A program made the position numbers and the translations under genes. Source: JAGTRP01 sp035255045 (GTDB taxonomy: Bacteria > Pseudomonadota > Gammaproteobacteria > Burkholderiales > Rhodocyclaceae). From it: a stretch of DNA of 64,000 bases. The stretch's first letter is position 1. Each line of letters opens with the position of its first letter. A model generated the notes under the pieces. It worked only from the letters and a program-made list of their open reading frames with translations. It had not been told where the DNA came from and did no database searches. Positions 36,809 through 46,138 of this stretch are shown piece after piece. The stretch lies in the NCBI GenBank assembly GCA_035255045.1, contig DATFAA010000088.1, positions 80,957 to 144,956 on the forward strand, given 5' to 3'.

Positions 36809-37879
36809 CTACGACTTGCGGAGTAGCCGGCTATGGGAATGCACGGTTTCCACCAGCGCCGTTACGTTATCCGGCGGGGTGAATTGGGAAATGCCGTGGC
36901 CCAGGTTGAAGACATGGCCGGTATTGCCGGAACCGAAGCTGTCCAGCACCCGACGGGCTTCCGCCCCGATGACTTCCGGCGAAGCGAAGAGGACATTGGG
37001 GTCCAGATTGCCCTGGAGGGCGACCTTGTCCCCCACCTGGCGGCGGGCTTCACCGATGTCGATGCCCCAGTCGAGGCCGAGGGCGTCGCAGCCGATGGCC
37101 GCGATCTTCTCCAGCCACAGGCCGCCGCCCTTGGTGAAGACGATGGAGGGAATGCGCTCGCCGTCCTTCTCCTTGATGAGGCCGGCGACGATGCGCTCCA
37201 TGTAGGCCAGGGAGAACTCCTCGTAGGCCTTGGCCGACAGGGAGCCGCCCCAGGTGTCGAAGATCATGACGGCCTGGGCGCCGGACTCGATCTGGGCGTT
37301 GAGGTAGGCGGTCACCGCGTCCGCCGTCACTGCCAGGATGCGGTGCAGCAGGTCGGGGCGATCGTAGAGCATGGTCTTGATTTGCCGGAAATCACTGGAG
37401 CTGCCGCCCTCGACCATGTAGCACGCCAGGGTGTACGGGCTGCCGGAGAAGCCGATCAGGGGCACCGAGTTGTCCAGGGCCCGGCGGATCTCGACCACGG
37501 CATCCATGACGTAGCGCAGGTGGTCGTTGGGGTCCGGGGCGGTGAGGTCGCGGATGGCCCACTCTTCCCGCAGGGGACGCTCGAACTTGGGGCCTTCCCC
37601 CTCCTCGAAGTAGAGCCCGAGGCCCATGGCATCCGGCACCGTCAGGATGTCGGAAAAGAGGATGGCGGCGTCCAGGTCGTAACGGGCCAGGGGCTGCAGG
37701 GTCACCTCGCAGGCCAGGGACGGGGTCTTGCACAGGTTCAGGAAATTGCCGGCCCGCTTGCGGGTGGCGCAGTATTCCGGCAGATAGCGGCCCGCCTGGC
37801 GCATCAGCCAGAGGGGGGTGTATTCCGTGGGCTGCTTCAGGAGCGCCCGCAGGAAGGTGTCGTTACGGGGTCGGGTCAC
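36809..37879 (-). CDS. hemE: uroporphyrinogen decarboxylase HemE
   Basis: Converts uroporphyrinogen III to coproporphyrinogen III. It has 356 residues using GTG 37879 (VTRPRNDTFLRALL), compared with 354 in E. coli; the reading frame stays open upstream with no conserved residues. Signatures are PLWLMRQAGRYLPEY at the N-terminus, LGFSGSPYTLACYMVEG-like IGFSGSPYTL, ILFSDILTVPDAMG, and GNLDPNVLF with NLGHGI at the C-terminus. Confidence 0.97.
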   Translation of the reverse strand: MTRPRNDTFLRALLKQPTEYTPLWLMRQAGRYLPEYCATRKRAGNFLNLCKTPSLACEVTLQPLARYDLDAAILFSDILTVPDAMGLGLYFEEGEGPKFERPLREEWAIRDLTAPDPNDHLRYVMDAVVEIRRALDNSVPLIGFSGSPYTLACYMVEGGSSSDFRQIKTMLYDRPDLLHRILAVTADAVTAYLNAQIESGAQAVMIFDTWGGSLSAKAYEEFSLAYMERIVAGLIKEKDGERIPSIVFTKGGGLWLEKIAAIGCDALGLDWGIDIGEARRQVGDKVALQGNLDPNVLFASPEVIGAEARRVLDSFGSGNTGHVFNLGHGISQFTPPDNVTALVETVHSHSRLLRKS

Positions 37880-37902
37880 GATAGGTTCCGTCTGTGGAAA
37901 TC

Positions 37903-37928
37903 GGAAAGGCAGGATTATCCGCCTTTCC
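37903..37928 (-). terminator. hairpin between trkH and hemE
   Basis: GGAAAGGC (37903-37910) pairs with GCCTTTCC (37921-37928) around a 10-base loop, 10 bp past the trkH start and before the hemE start. On the minus strand this is upstream of trkH and just downstream of hemE's start region, so a leader or processing hairpin is more likely than a terminator; there is no T run. Confidence 0.3.
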
Positions 37929-37938
37929 TTCCCTGCGG

Positions 37939-39393
37939 TCACTTGCGCCAGAAGGCAGGAGTCAATACCACCAGCAGCGTGAATATCTCCAGGCGGCCGA
38001 GGAGCATGGCGAAGGTGCACACCCAGGTCTGGAAGTCGCTCAACACCTCGTAGGTGGTGGACGGCCCCACCTGCCCCAGGCCCGGTCCGGTGTTGTTGAT
38101 GCTGGCCACCACCGCCGTGAAGGCCGTGACGATGTCGAGGCCGGTGAAGGCCAGGACCAGGGTCAGGGAGACGATGCAGACCATGTACATGAAGCCGAAG
38201 GCCAGCACCGCGAAGAGGATGCCCCGGGGCGCCACCAGGCCGCCCACCTGGACGTTGTAGACCGCGTTGGGGTGCATGGCCCGCACCAGCTCCCGGTAGA
38301 CCTGCTTGTAGAGCAGCAGGGCCCGGATCATCTTGATCCCGCCCCCGGTGGAGCCGGCGCTGGTGGCGAAGCTCGATAGGAAGAGCATCCAGAGGGGGGC
38401 GAAGACTGGCCACTGGGCGAAGTCGACGCTGGACAGGCCGGTGGTGGTGGCGATGGAAACCAGATTGAAGGCGGTGTGGCGCAGGGCCGTGCCGAAGTCC
38501 CCATAGACCCCGTGTTCCCAGATGTAGAAGGCGACCATCAGGATGCTGGCGGCGATCACCCCGACAAACCATCGGGCTTCCGGGTCCAGCCGGTAAGGCG
38601 CCAGGGAAAGCCCGGCCAGGGCCAGGTAATGGGTGGCGAAATTGATGCCCGCCACCATCATGAATGCTATCCCCACCGCCTCGATGGCCGGGGAATCGAA
38701 ATAGCCGAAGCTGGCGTCGTGGGTGGAGAAGCCGCCCAGCCCCATGGTGGAGAAGGCATGGCAGACGGCGTCGAACCAGCCCATGCCCGCCAGGCGGTAG
38801 GAAACGATGCAGGCCGCCGTGATGCCCAGGTACACCAGCCAGAGGCCCTTCGCCGTCTCGGCGATGCGGGGCGTCAGCTTGGAGTCCTTCATGGGCCCGG
38901 GCGCCTCGGCCTTGAACATCTGCCGGCCGCCGATCCCCAGCAGGGGAAGGATGGCCACCGCCAGCACGATCAGGCCCATGCCGCCGACCCACACCAGCTG
39001 GTGACGCCACAGGTTGATGGACAGGGGCAGCTCGTCGAGCTTGGAGAAGACCGTCGAGCCGGTGGTGGTGAGGCCCGAGACGCTCTCGAAATAGGCGTCG
39101 GTGAAGCTCGCTCCCAGCTGGACCATGAAGGGCACCGCCGCCAGGGCCGGCAGCACGGTCCACACCAGGACCACCATCAGGAAGCCGTCCCGGACGGTGA
39201 GTTCCCGCTTGTCCCGGCGGTGACGGAGCCAGAGAAAGGCGCCGATCAGCATGGTCAGGGCAAAGCCCTCGTCGTAGGCCCGCTCGGCGCCGTCCCGCAC
39301 CGCCCACGACAGCCCCAGGGGCAGCAGCATGGTGAGGCCGAAGAGCATGACGATCAGGCCCAGGGCGCGGAAGACGGGACTGAACCGGCTCAT
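37939..39393 (-). CDS. trkH: potassium uptake protein TrkH
   Basis: Potassium-translocating membrane subunit, 484 residues with ten or more membrane helices and four P-loop repeats. Selectivity-filter-like segments are SVSGLTTTGSTVFS, FSTMGLGGFSTHDASFGYF, IATTTGLSSVDF, and SSFATSAGSTGGGIKMIRALLL. It ends with a short Ser/charged tail. It works with TrkA encoded 9 bp upstream on the same strand, so trkA-trkH form one unit in the order trkA first. Confidence 0.96.
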   Translation of the reverse strand: MSRFSPVFRALGLIVMLFGLTMLLPLGLSWAVRDGAERAYDEGFALTMLIGAFLWLRHRRDKRELTVRDGFLMVVLVWTVLPALAAVPFMVQLGASFTDAYFESVSGLTTTGSTVFSKLDELPLSINLWRHQLVWVGGMGLIVLAVAILPLLGIGGRQMFKAEAPGPMKDSKLTPRIAETAKGLWLVYLGITAACIVSYRLAGMGWFDAVCHAFSTMGLGGFSTHDASFGYFDSPAIEAVGIAFMMVAGINFATHYLALAGLSLAPYRLDPEARWFVGVIAASILMVAFYIWEHGVYGDFGTALRHTAFNLVSIATTTGLSSVDFAQWPVFAPLWMLFLSSFATSAGSTGGGIKMIRALLLYKQVYRELVRAMHPNAVYNVQVGGLVAPRGILFAVLAFGFMYMVCIVSLTLVLAFTGLDIVTAFTAVVASINNTGPGLGQVGPSTTYEVLSDFQTWVCTFAMLLGRLEIFTLLVVLTPAFWRK

Positions 39394-39402
39394 CGTCCGC
39401 CC

Positions 39403-40836
39403 TCAGAGAAACTGGAAGCCGACCTGGAACAGCTTTTCCACCTTCTTCACCAGCTTCTTCCTGGTGCAGAAGACGATGACGTGGTCCCCCGAGTGGATCA
39501 CCGTGTCGTGGTGGGCCATCACCACCTCGCCGAAGCGGGTGATGGCAGTCCAGTCGTCGGTATGGCCGACCACCACCGGCTGCTGCAGGTTGCGCACCAG
39601 GGCGGCGACGGTGACGCCCTCCGGCCAGGCCACCTCGTCGATACGCCGCCCCACCACCTTGGAACTGCCGCGGTCCCCGTGGGCCACCAGCTCCAGGGCT
39701 TCGGCGGCGCCCCGGCGCAGGGAGTGGACCACGGTGACGTCGGCCTGGCGGACGTGGGCCAGGAGGGTGCCGATCGACACCTGGGCGGGCGAGATGCCGA
39801 TGTCGATGGGGCCGCCCTCGATCATCTCGGCGTAGGCCCGGCGGTTGATGAGGGCCACCACACGCTTGCAGCCCAGGCGCTTGGCCAGGCTGCCGGCCAT
39901 GATGTTATCTTCGTCGTCGTTGGTGAGCGCCAGGAAGAGGTCCATCTCGCTGATGCTCTCCTGGATCATCAGCTCTTCGTCGGCCGCATCCCCGAGGAGG
40001 ACGAGGGCGCTCTTGAATTCGCCGGCGATGACGTCGGCGCGCACCGGATTGCGCTCGATGAGCTTGATCTGATAGTACTTTTCCAGGGCCTGCACCACCC
40101 GCACGCCGATGTTGCCGCCGCCGGCGATCATGATGCGCCGCACCGGGGTCGTCATGCGGCCGAGCTGGCGCAGGACCCGGCGGATATGCTCGGCGGCCGC
40201 CAGCAGGAAGACCTCGTCCCCGGCTTCGACGATGGTATCGCCATCCGGGATCACCGGCTGGTCCCGTCGGAAGATGGCGGCGATGCGGGCATCCGTCTCG
40301 GTGGGCAGGAAGTCCCGCAGAGCCCGGATGGGCTTGCCCGCCATCGCCCCGTCTTCATAGACCCGCATGGCCACCAGGCTCAGGCGCCCGCGGGCGAAAT
40401 CGAGGACCTGGAGGGCCTCGGGGAATTCGATGAGATGGCGGATGTAGTCGGTGATCACCTGCTCCGGGCAGATGGCGAAGTCCACGGCGAAATTGTCTTC
40501 GCCGAGGAGCTTCTCGTTCTCCAGGAAATCGCCGGAGCGCAGGCGGGCGATGCGGGTCGGGACGTTGAAGACGCTGTGGGCGACCTTGCAGGCCACCAGG
40601 TTGGTCTGGTCGCTCTGGGTGACGGCGATGACCAGGTCCGCATCGTCGGCCCCGGCGTTCTTCAGCACGCTGGGATAGGCGGCGTTGCCGGCGACGGTGC
40701 GGATGTCGAGGCGATCCTGGAGCTTGCGTAGCCGCTCGGGGTCGTTGTCCACGAGGGTGATGTCGTTCTCCTCCGACACCAGCCCTTCAGCGACGCTGGT
40801 GCCCACCTGCCCCGCCCCCAGAATGATGATCTTCAT
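39403..40836 (-). CDS. trkA: Trk potassium transporter NAD-binding subunit TrkA
   Basis: Regulatory subunit with two RCK units, 477 residues. First NAD-binding motif is IIILGAGQVGTSVAEGL with the acidic LVDNDPE; the second is IMIAGGGNIGVRVVQAL. Each is followed by a TrkA-C domain. It controls TrkH gating by nucleotide binding. It lies 17 bp after ntrX on the same strand. Confidence 0.97.
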   Translation of the reverse strand: MKIIILGAGQVGTSVAEGLVSEENDITLVDNDPERLRKLQDRLDIRTVAGNAAYPSVLKNAGADDADLVIAVTQSDQTNLVACKVAHSVFNVPTRIARLRSGDFLENEKLLGEDNFAVDFAICPEQVITDYIRHLIEFPEALQVLDFARGRLSLVAMRVYEDGAMAGKPIRALRDFLPTETDARIAAIFRRDQPVIPDGDTIVEAGDEVFLLAAAEHIRRVLRQLGRMTTPVRRIMIAGGGNIGVRVVQALEKYYQIKLIERNPVRADVIAGEFKSALVLLGDAADEELMIQESISEMDLFLALTNDDEDNIMAGSLAKRLGCKRVVALINRRAYAEMIEGGPIDIGISPAQVSIGTLLAHVRQADVTVVHSLRRGAAEALELVAHGDRGSSKVVGRRIDEVAWPEGVTVAALVRNLQQPVVVGHTDDWTAITRFGEVVMAHHDTVIHSGDHVIVFCTRKKLVKKVEKLFQVGFQFL

Positions 40837-40853
40837 GGCAGCCTCCCCACCGG

Positions 40854-42128
40854 CTACGGCCCTTGTTCCTCGCTTCTCTTGGCAAGGGCCACGCCCAGTT
40901 GCTTGAGTTTCCTGTAGAGGTGGGTGCGCTCCAGGCCGGACTTTTCGGCCAGGCGGGTCATGTTGCCCCCCTCAAGGCGCAGGTGGTATTCCAGATAGAG
41001 CTTCTCGAAGGCATCCCGGGCTTCCCGCAGGGGCTGCTCGAAGAGCGGTGCCAAGGACCCCAGCTCGCCATTGGCCTCTTCTCCCTGGGGCGCCAGCCGC
41101 GCCACGTCCTCGGCGCCGATCTCCTCCTCCAGGGTGGTCAGCGCCAGGTTCTTCACCAGGGCGTAGAGGTCCATCCAGGCGTTGTCGGGGCGGTTCTTCC
41201 AGGGCAGGTTGCGCAGGGCGTTGAGGGCACCGCTGGAGAGCTTGCGGGTCGGCACCTCGCCCCGCTCGATGAAATGGGTGAGCAGCAGCGAGGCGATCTC
41301 CGGCACTTCGTCGGCGTGGCCCGCCAGGGAAGGCAGGGCAATCCACACCTCCCCCAGCCGGGATACCAGCTTGGGGTCCCACCCCGCCTCGGCCAGGGTC
41401 GCCAGGGGCCGGCTGCTGGCGACGATGAGCTGGACGTTGAGCTTGTCGATGCGATCCACGGCGAAGGCCAGGTTCATCTGCTGGAGCTTGCCGAGGGCCG
41501 CCAGGTCCGGAACGAAGAGCACTCCGCCCCCGGCCTTCTGGAGCATCTCCTGGGTGAGGGCGCTGGCGACGGCCGAGAGATCGACCCAGGGGGCGCGGGG
41601 CGGCTGCAGGGTGCGGGCGCAGATTTCCGCCACGCCGCCTGTGGCTCCCTTGAGGAGCAGGATGGCGGCCTTGGCCGCCGCCTGCTCCAGCCGCCGCTTG
41701 AATTCCTTGATGAAGCCGGCGCGAATGAAGGCTTCCAGGGTGAGGGGCGGGCGCTGCGGCAAGCTGTCGTGCTTGAGGGCCTTGTGCACCGTCGCCAGGA
41801 GCTTCTGCAGGGCGATGGGCTTCTCCAGGAAGTCGAAGGCACCGAAGCGGGTCGCCTCGACGGCCGTGTCGATGGTGCCGTGGCCCGACATCACCACCAC
41901 CGGCATGTTGAGCTGGCCGCCGGCGTGCCATTCCTTGAGGAGGGAAATGCCGTCCGTGTCCGGCATCCAGATATCCAGCAGCACCAGATCAGGGCGCAGC
42001 TCGCCCCGAACCCGGCGGGCCGCAGCGGCGTTTTCGGCCAGGCGCACGTCGTAACCCTCGTCGATGAGAATTTCCGACAGCAGTTCGCGAATACCTACTT
42101 CGTCGTCAACGACCAGAATGATGGCCAT
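40854..42128 (-). CDS. ntrX: NtrX-type response regulator with degenerate AAA+ domain
   Basis: Response regulator of 424 residues partner of NtrY. The receiver (1-120) is intact: D8/D9, phospho-Asp D52 in LLDIWMPDTDG, K103. The central AAA+ region (about 130-330) is clearly homologous but decayed: Walker A is KGATGGVAE instead of GETGTGKE, Walker B is FVPDLAAL in place of FLDE, and no GAFTGA loop is found. So it should neither hydrolyse ATP nor contact sigma-54. The C-terminal Fis-type helix-turn-helix (GNMTRLAEKSGLERTHLYRKL) is intact, so it may bind DNA and act directly. Its first 23 bp overlap the ntrY 3' end. Confidence 0.92.
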   Translation of the reverse strand: MAIILVVDDEVGIRELLSEILIDEGYDVRLAENAAAARRVRGELRPDLVLLDIWMPDTDGISLLKEWHAGGQLNMPVVVMSGHGTIDTAVEATRFGAFDFLEKPIALQKLLATVHKALKHDSLPQRPPLTLEAFIRAGFIKEFKRRLEQAAAKAAILLLKGATGGVAEICARTLQPPRAPWVDLSAVASALTQEMLQKAGGGVLFVPDLAALGKLQQMNLAFAVDRIDKLNVQLIVASSRPLATLAEAGWDPKLVSRLGEVWIALPSLAGHADEVPEIASLLLTHFIERGEVPTRKLSSGALNALRNLPWKNRPDNAWMDLYALVKNLALTTLEEEIGAEDVARLAPQGEEANGELGSLAPLFEQPLREARDAFEKLYLEYHLRLEGGNMTRLAEKSGLERTHLYRKLKQLGVALAKRSEEQGP

Positions 42129-44262
42129 TAGAGGCTCCTTCTTCCTTCACCAAGGGCAGGCGGATGTCGACCCGGGCCCCGCCCTCCGGCGTATTGCTTA
42201 TGTCGATCTGGCCCTGGTGCTCATCGATGATCTTCTTGACGATGGGCAGCCCCAGGCCGGTGCCCCGCGCCTTGGTGGTCACGTAGGGCTCAAAAACCTT
42301 CGGCAGCATTTCGGCCGGGAATCCCGGCCCGTTATCCGTAATCAGCAGGCGGGCGCAACGCCCCGCCACTTCCGTCGCCACGTCGATGTGCCCATCGTCC
42401 CGGCCCTCCAGGGCATCCTCGGCGTTGCGCAGCAGATTGTGGATGATCTGCCGGATCTGGGTGGCATCCCCGAGCACCGGCGGGATGGAGCTTGCCAGGC
42501 GCACCCGCAGGCTGGCCCTGGAGGTTTCGTACAGGCCCAGCACCTCGCTGACCAGCCCGTTCAGGTCCAGGGGCGCCAGGACCGGCGCCGGCAGGCGGGC
42601 GTAGTCCCGGAAATCGTTGACCATGTGCTTCATGGCCTGAACCTGGTTGATGATGGTCTGGGTACCCCGCAGCAGCATGTCGGCGTCGCCATTGGACAAC
42701 TTGTCGGCCAGCTTGAGCTGGAGGCGTTCCGCTGAAAGTTGGATGGGGGTCAGGGGGTTCTTGATTTCGTGGGCCAGGCGGCGCGCCACCTCGCCCCAAG
42801 CGGCGCTGCGCTGGGCTGCGATGAGCCGGGTGACGTCGTCGAACACCACCACCTCACCGCCACTGCTGGCTTCCGGCAGGCGGGAACCGCGCAGCAGCAG
42901 GACCTGGGGCATGCCGTTCGGGCGCTCGAGTTCGAGCTGGTCCTGCCACTCGGGCTCGTCGGCTCCGTCGAAGTGCTCGCGGATGAAGCGGCCGAGGGCG
43001 TTCTGCCGGGGCCACCGGTCCACCGGCACCCCCAGCAGCCCCTCGAAGTCGTCGCCGAGGATGGTCAGCGCCCCCTCATTGACGGTGCGCAGGGCGTACC
43101 GGCGGTCGAAAACCATCACCCCGGTGGACAGGTTGGCCAGGATGGATTCCAGGTAGCCCCGGGCCGCCTCCAGTTCGGCCCGGTTGCGCTCCGATTCCCG
43201 GCGGGCGTCATCCAGCTGGCGGGTCATCTGGCTGAAGGACTGGGTGAGCATCCCCAACTCGTCCCGGCTGTAGACGGCCTGACGCGGCGAGAAGTCGCCC
43301 TGGGCTACTGCCTGGGTGCCCTCGGCCAGAATGGAAAGCGGCGCCGACAGGCGCCGGGCCAGGACGAAGGCCAGGGCGAAGGCGGCAAACAGGGCCAGCA
43401 GGACGGTGAGGGTCAGGGTCAGGGCGTAGATGCGGGTGAGGCCCTGGCGGGCCAGCTGCAGCTCCTGGTAATCGCGATATACCGCCTGCACCGCCTCGGC
43501 GTTCTGGGCCAAGGCGGGCGGCACCGGGTGGATGACCTGGAGGATGCGGGGCTCGTCGAAGACGCCGTAGGCAGCTACCGGCACCAGGACGCGCAGCATG
43601 AGCTTGCCCCCCTCCCCGTCGATGGCGGTGACCGCCCGGCTGTTGCGGGCCTGCTTGAGCTGGGCCGAGGTGGGCAGGGACGGCAGGAAGCCGGCATAGT
43701 CGTCGCTGGCGCTGGACAGGAGCTGGCCGCCGACGGAGAAGAGCGCCGCCGAATCCACGCCGTTCTGCTCCCGCAGCCGCAGGAGCGCCGAGCGCCTGCC
43801 CTGCTCCGGCAGGTTGGCGAGTTCGGAAGCCATGCCCCGGGTCTTGTCCGTCAGCTCCGCCAGCATGGAGTCCAGGGCGGTGCGCCCGAGGGCAAGGCCC
43901 GACTCCAGGGCCTTCTCCACCCGGACGTCGAACCAGCTCTCGATGGAGCGGGTGACGAACTGGACCGATACCCCGTACACCAGCATGCCCGGCAGCACCG
44001 CCACCACCCCGAACATCATCATGAGCCGCAGCTTCAGCCGGGCGCCGAATACCTGGGCCCGGTAATCCCGCCACAGGGAACGCAGCTGCCAGCCCACCAG
44101 GCTGACCATGGCTGCGGCCAGCAGCACGTTGAGGAAGACCAGCAGCGAATAGTGCCGGCTGAACAGGGAAGTGTTGGCGGCGGTGGATAGCAGGAGCAGG
44201 AACCAGACAATGGCTCCGATGGTCGCTGCCAGTGCCCCGCCGATGGCGACGAAGCGCTTCAC
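42106..44262 (-). CDS. ntrY: sensor histidine kinase NtrY
   Basis: Membrane histidine kinase of 718 residues, starting at GTG 44262, which overlaps the stop of the upstream gene (GTGA); a longer in-frame ATG at 44316 also exists. Three or four N-terminal membrane helices, a periplasmic sensor segment, a HAMP domain (about 305-360), and a PAS domain (about 370-480) with YLESILANLSTGVMVFD. The H-box is RRLAHEIKNPLTPIQLSAER with the phospho-His. The ATPase domain has HNLLRNAEDAL, DNGPGF and GTGLGLPIVKKI. NtrYX systems respond to nitrogen or redox status and can act on respiration. Confidence 0.93.
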   Translation of the reverse strand: MKRFVAIGGALAATIGAIVWFLLLLSTAANTSLFSRHYSLLVFLNVLLAAAMVSLVGWQLRSLWRDYRAQVFGARLKLRLMMMFGVVAVLPGMLVYGVSVQFVTRSIESWFDVRVEKALESGLALGRTALDSMLAELTDKTRGMASELANLPEQGRRSALLRLREQNGVDSAALFSVGGQLLSSASDDYAGFLPSLPTSAQLKQARNSRAVTAIDGEGGKLMLRVLVPVAAYGVFDEPRILQVIHPVPPALAQNAEAVQAVYRDYQELQLARQGLTRIYALTLTLTVLLALFAAFALAFVLARRLSAPLSILAEGTQAVAQGDFSPRQAVYSRDELGMLTQSFSQMTRQLDDARRESERNRAELEAARGYLESILANLSTGVMVFDRRYALRTVNEGALTILGDDFEGLLGVPVDRWPRQNALGRFIREHFDGADEPEWQDQLELERPNGMPQVLLLRGSRLPEASSGGEVVVFDDVTRLIAAQRSAAWGEVARRLAHEIKNPLTPIQLSAERLQLKLADKLSNGDADMLLRGTQTIINQVQAMKHMVNDFRDYARLPAPVLAPLDLNGLVSEVLGLYETSRASLRVRLASSIPPVLGDATQIRQIIHNLLRNAEDALEGRDDGHIDVATEVAGRCARLLITDNGPGFPAEMLPKVFEPYVTTKARGTGLGLPIVKKIIDEHQGQIDISNTPEGGARVDIRLPLVKEEGASNGHHSGR

Positions 44263-44879
44263 TTGGTCTCCGCGGGCGGGGGCGACGCCGGCAGGGTCAC
44301 CTGCCAGGTCTTCCAATCCGACGACAGGTTCCAGTCCCGGCTGCCGAGAGCGGATATCTGGAAGGGCTTGGGCAGCTGGGTGACATCAAGGCGCAGGCGC
44401 AGGGCCGCGTGGTAGGTCTGGCCGGGCCTGATCTGCGGTTTGTCGATGGGTTTCTCGATCACCACCCAGTTGCGCAGCCGGGACAGGATGCGCAGGGCCT
44501 CGTCCAGGGTCGGGAAAGACTGGTGCAGGGCACCGGTGGACAGTCGATATTGGCGGGTCAGGGCGTGGTAGGACAGGCGGTAGGTCTGGCTGCGGCTGAT
44601 GAGTTTTTCGTCCAGCCAATACCAGCGCGGCCGGGACAGCTCGAAATCGACCACGAAGTTGAGCACCACCCCCTTGGCCACCGCCTCCTCGAGGCGCTGG
44701 TTGAAATCCATGGTGAAGTCGGCGGAGACGGCGTAGCCGTCCTCGACCAGGGCCAGCTCGGGGTTGGCCACCTCGATTTCCGCCGCCCGGGCGCTCAGGA
44801 CGAAGAGAAGCCCGAGCAGGACGCTCCAGAACCGCCAGGGATCAGAGGGGCTTTTCAAGCAGGCAGTAGTAGAAACCAT
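44259..44879 (-). CDS. DUF4390 domain-containing protein
   Basis: Exported protein of 206 residues, conserved between rsmB and ntrY in many Betaproteobacteria. It starts at ATG 44879 inside the 3' end of rsmB (or at TTG 44861); it carries a signal peptide (about 13-32, SVLLGLLFVLSARA). The mature part has beta strands such as LEEAVAKGVVLNFVVDFEL, RYWWLDEKLISRS-like WYWLDEKLI, and QYRLSTGALHQSFPTLDEAL. Function is unknown; the position suggests a helper of NtrY sensing. Confidence 0.82.
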   Translation of the reverse strand: MVSTTACLKSPSDPWRFWSVLLGLLFVLSARAAEIEVANPELALVEDGYAVSADFTMDFNQRLEEAVAKGVVLNFVVDFELSRPRWYWLDEKLISRSQTYRLSYHALTRQYRLSTGALHQSFPTLDEALRILSRLRNWVVIEKPIDKPQIRPGQTYHAALRLRLDVTQLPKPFQISALGSRDWNLSSDWKTWQVTLPASPPPAETK

Positions 44880-46104
44880 CGTGTTCGGCGTCGGGCAGCA
44901 ATTGTTCTTCGTGGCGTCGCAGCGCTTGGGGCTGCCGGGCGACAAAGCGGTCCACCTGGCGGCTGTTCTCCTCGGGGAAGACCGAGCAGGTGGCGTACAG
45001 CAGTTTACCGCCCGGCTTCACGACCCGCCACAGGGCGTCCAGGAGGAGCGACTGGGTGCGGGCGAAGCTGGCGATGTCCGCTTCCCGGCGCAGCCACTTG
45101 GCGTCGGGATGGCGGCGCACGACGCCGCTGGCGGTGCAGGGAACGTCCGCCAGCACGGCGTCGAAGGGCTGGCCGTCCCACCACTGGTCGGGCTTGGCGG
45201 CATCGGCAGCCCGGACCCGGGCTGCCAACCCGAGGCGGCTGAGGTTCTCCTCGATGCGCCGGCAGCGGGAGGGCTTGAGGTCGAGGGCAAGGAGATCCAG
45301 GTCGGCCCGCTCCAGGAGGTGAGCCGTCTTGCCGCCGGGGGCGGCACAGGCGTCCAGCACTCGGCTGCCGGCTGCCGGGTCGAGAATTTCAGCCGCCCGC
45401 TGGGCCCCCAGGTCCTGGACGGAGACCAGTCCTGCCCCGAAGCCCGGCAGGCGATCCACCGGCAGCGGCTTGGCCAGGAGCAGGCCGTCGCTGCCGCGGG
45501 ACGTCGCTTCGATGCCGGCCGCCCGCAACTGCACCAAGTAGTCATCCCGGCCGCCGCGCTGGCGGTTCACCCGCAGCGCCATGGGCGGCGCGGAATTGCC
45601 GGCAGCGACAATGGCCTGCCAGTGACCGGGATGGGCAACCTGCAGGTGGCGCAGCCACCAATCCGGATGGGCGAGGCTCGCCACTTCGTCCGCCGCCAAC
45701 TCGGCCAGAAGGGTGTCCCGGCGGCGCAGGTAGTTGCGCAGTACGCCGTTTACCAGCCCCTTCAGGCGTCCGCCGGCCAGCTCCCCGGCTGCCCGGACTG
45801 CCTGGTCCACCACGGTATGGGCCTGCTCCAGCCGGGTCTCCAGGCGATAGAGGGCCGCCAGCAGCAGGGCATGGACCGTGGGCACGGCCAGCGGGCGCTC
45901 CAGCAGCCTGCCGAGAAGGAAATCGCCCCGGCCGTACTGGCGCAGGCTGCCATAGACCAGGTCCTGGACGGCCGGACGGGCATCGGTTGGGACCCGGGCC
46001 AGTAGGCCGTCGGCCAGGCTCTGGCCGTCCAGCACGGCGGCCACCACCTGGGCGGCGTTGAGAAAGGCGAAGGCGAGGGAATCGGGGGGCAATGGGGCGG
46101 ACAT
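44842..46104 (-). CDS. rsmB: 16S rRNA m5C967 methyltransferase RsmB
   Basis: Cytosine-5 methyltransferase of ribosomal RNA, 420 residues starting at ATG 46104 (a TTG three codons earlier is less likely). The N-terminal NusB-like RNA-binding domain (about 1-140) precedes the catalytic domain. There DACAAPGGKTAHLLE binds SAM, VLADVPCTASGVVRRHP carries the catalytic Cys, and ATCSVFPEENSRQ the second Cys. Only 34 bp separate it from the divergent nuclease gene. Confidence 0.96.
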   Translation of the reverse strand: MSAPLPPDSLAFAFLNAAQVVAAVLDGQSLADGLLARVPTDARPAVQDLVYGSLRQYGRGDFLLGRLLERPLAVPTVHALLLAALYRLETRLEQAHTVVDQAVRAAGELAGGRLKGLVNGVLRNYLRRRDTLLAELAADEVASLAHPDWWLRHLQVAHPGHWQAIVAAGNSAPPMALRVNRQRGGRDDYLVQLRAAGIEATSRGSDGLLLAKPLPVDRLPGFGAGLVSVQDLGAQRAAEILDPAAGSRVLDACAAPGGKTAHLLERADLDLLALDLKPSRCRRIEENLSRLGLAARVRAADAAKPDQWWDGQPFDAVLADVPCTASGVVRRHPDAKWLRREADIASFARTQSLLLDALWRVVKPGGKLLYATCSVFPEENSRQVDRFVARQPQALRRHEEQLLPDAEHDGFYYCLLEKPL

Positions 46105-46138
46105 GGGCTGCAATTATCGCACGGGGCATAATGTCCCA

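Noticed and set aside
36809..39307. One long minus-strand frame appearing to fuse hemE to an 470-residue N-terminal extension
   Set aside because: The extension is out-of-frame antisense-like sequence over trkH, Gly/His/Arg-rich; hemE homology begins at GTG 37879 and trkH is clearly the real gene.
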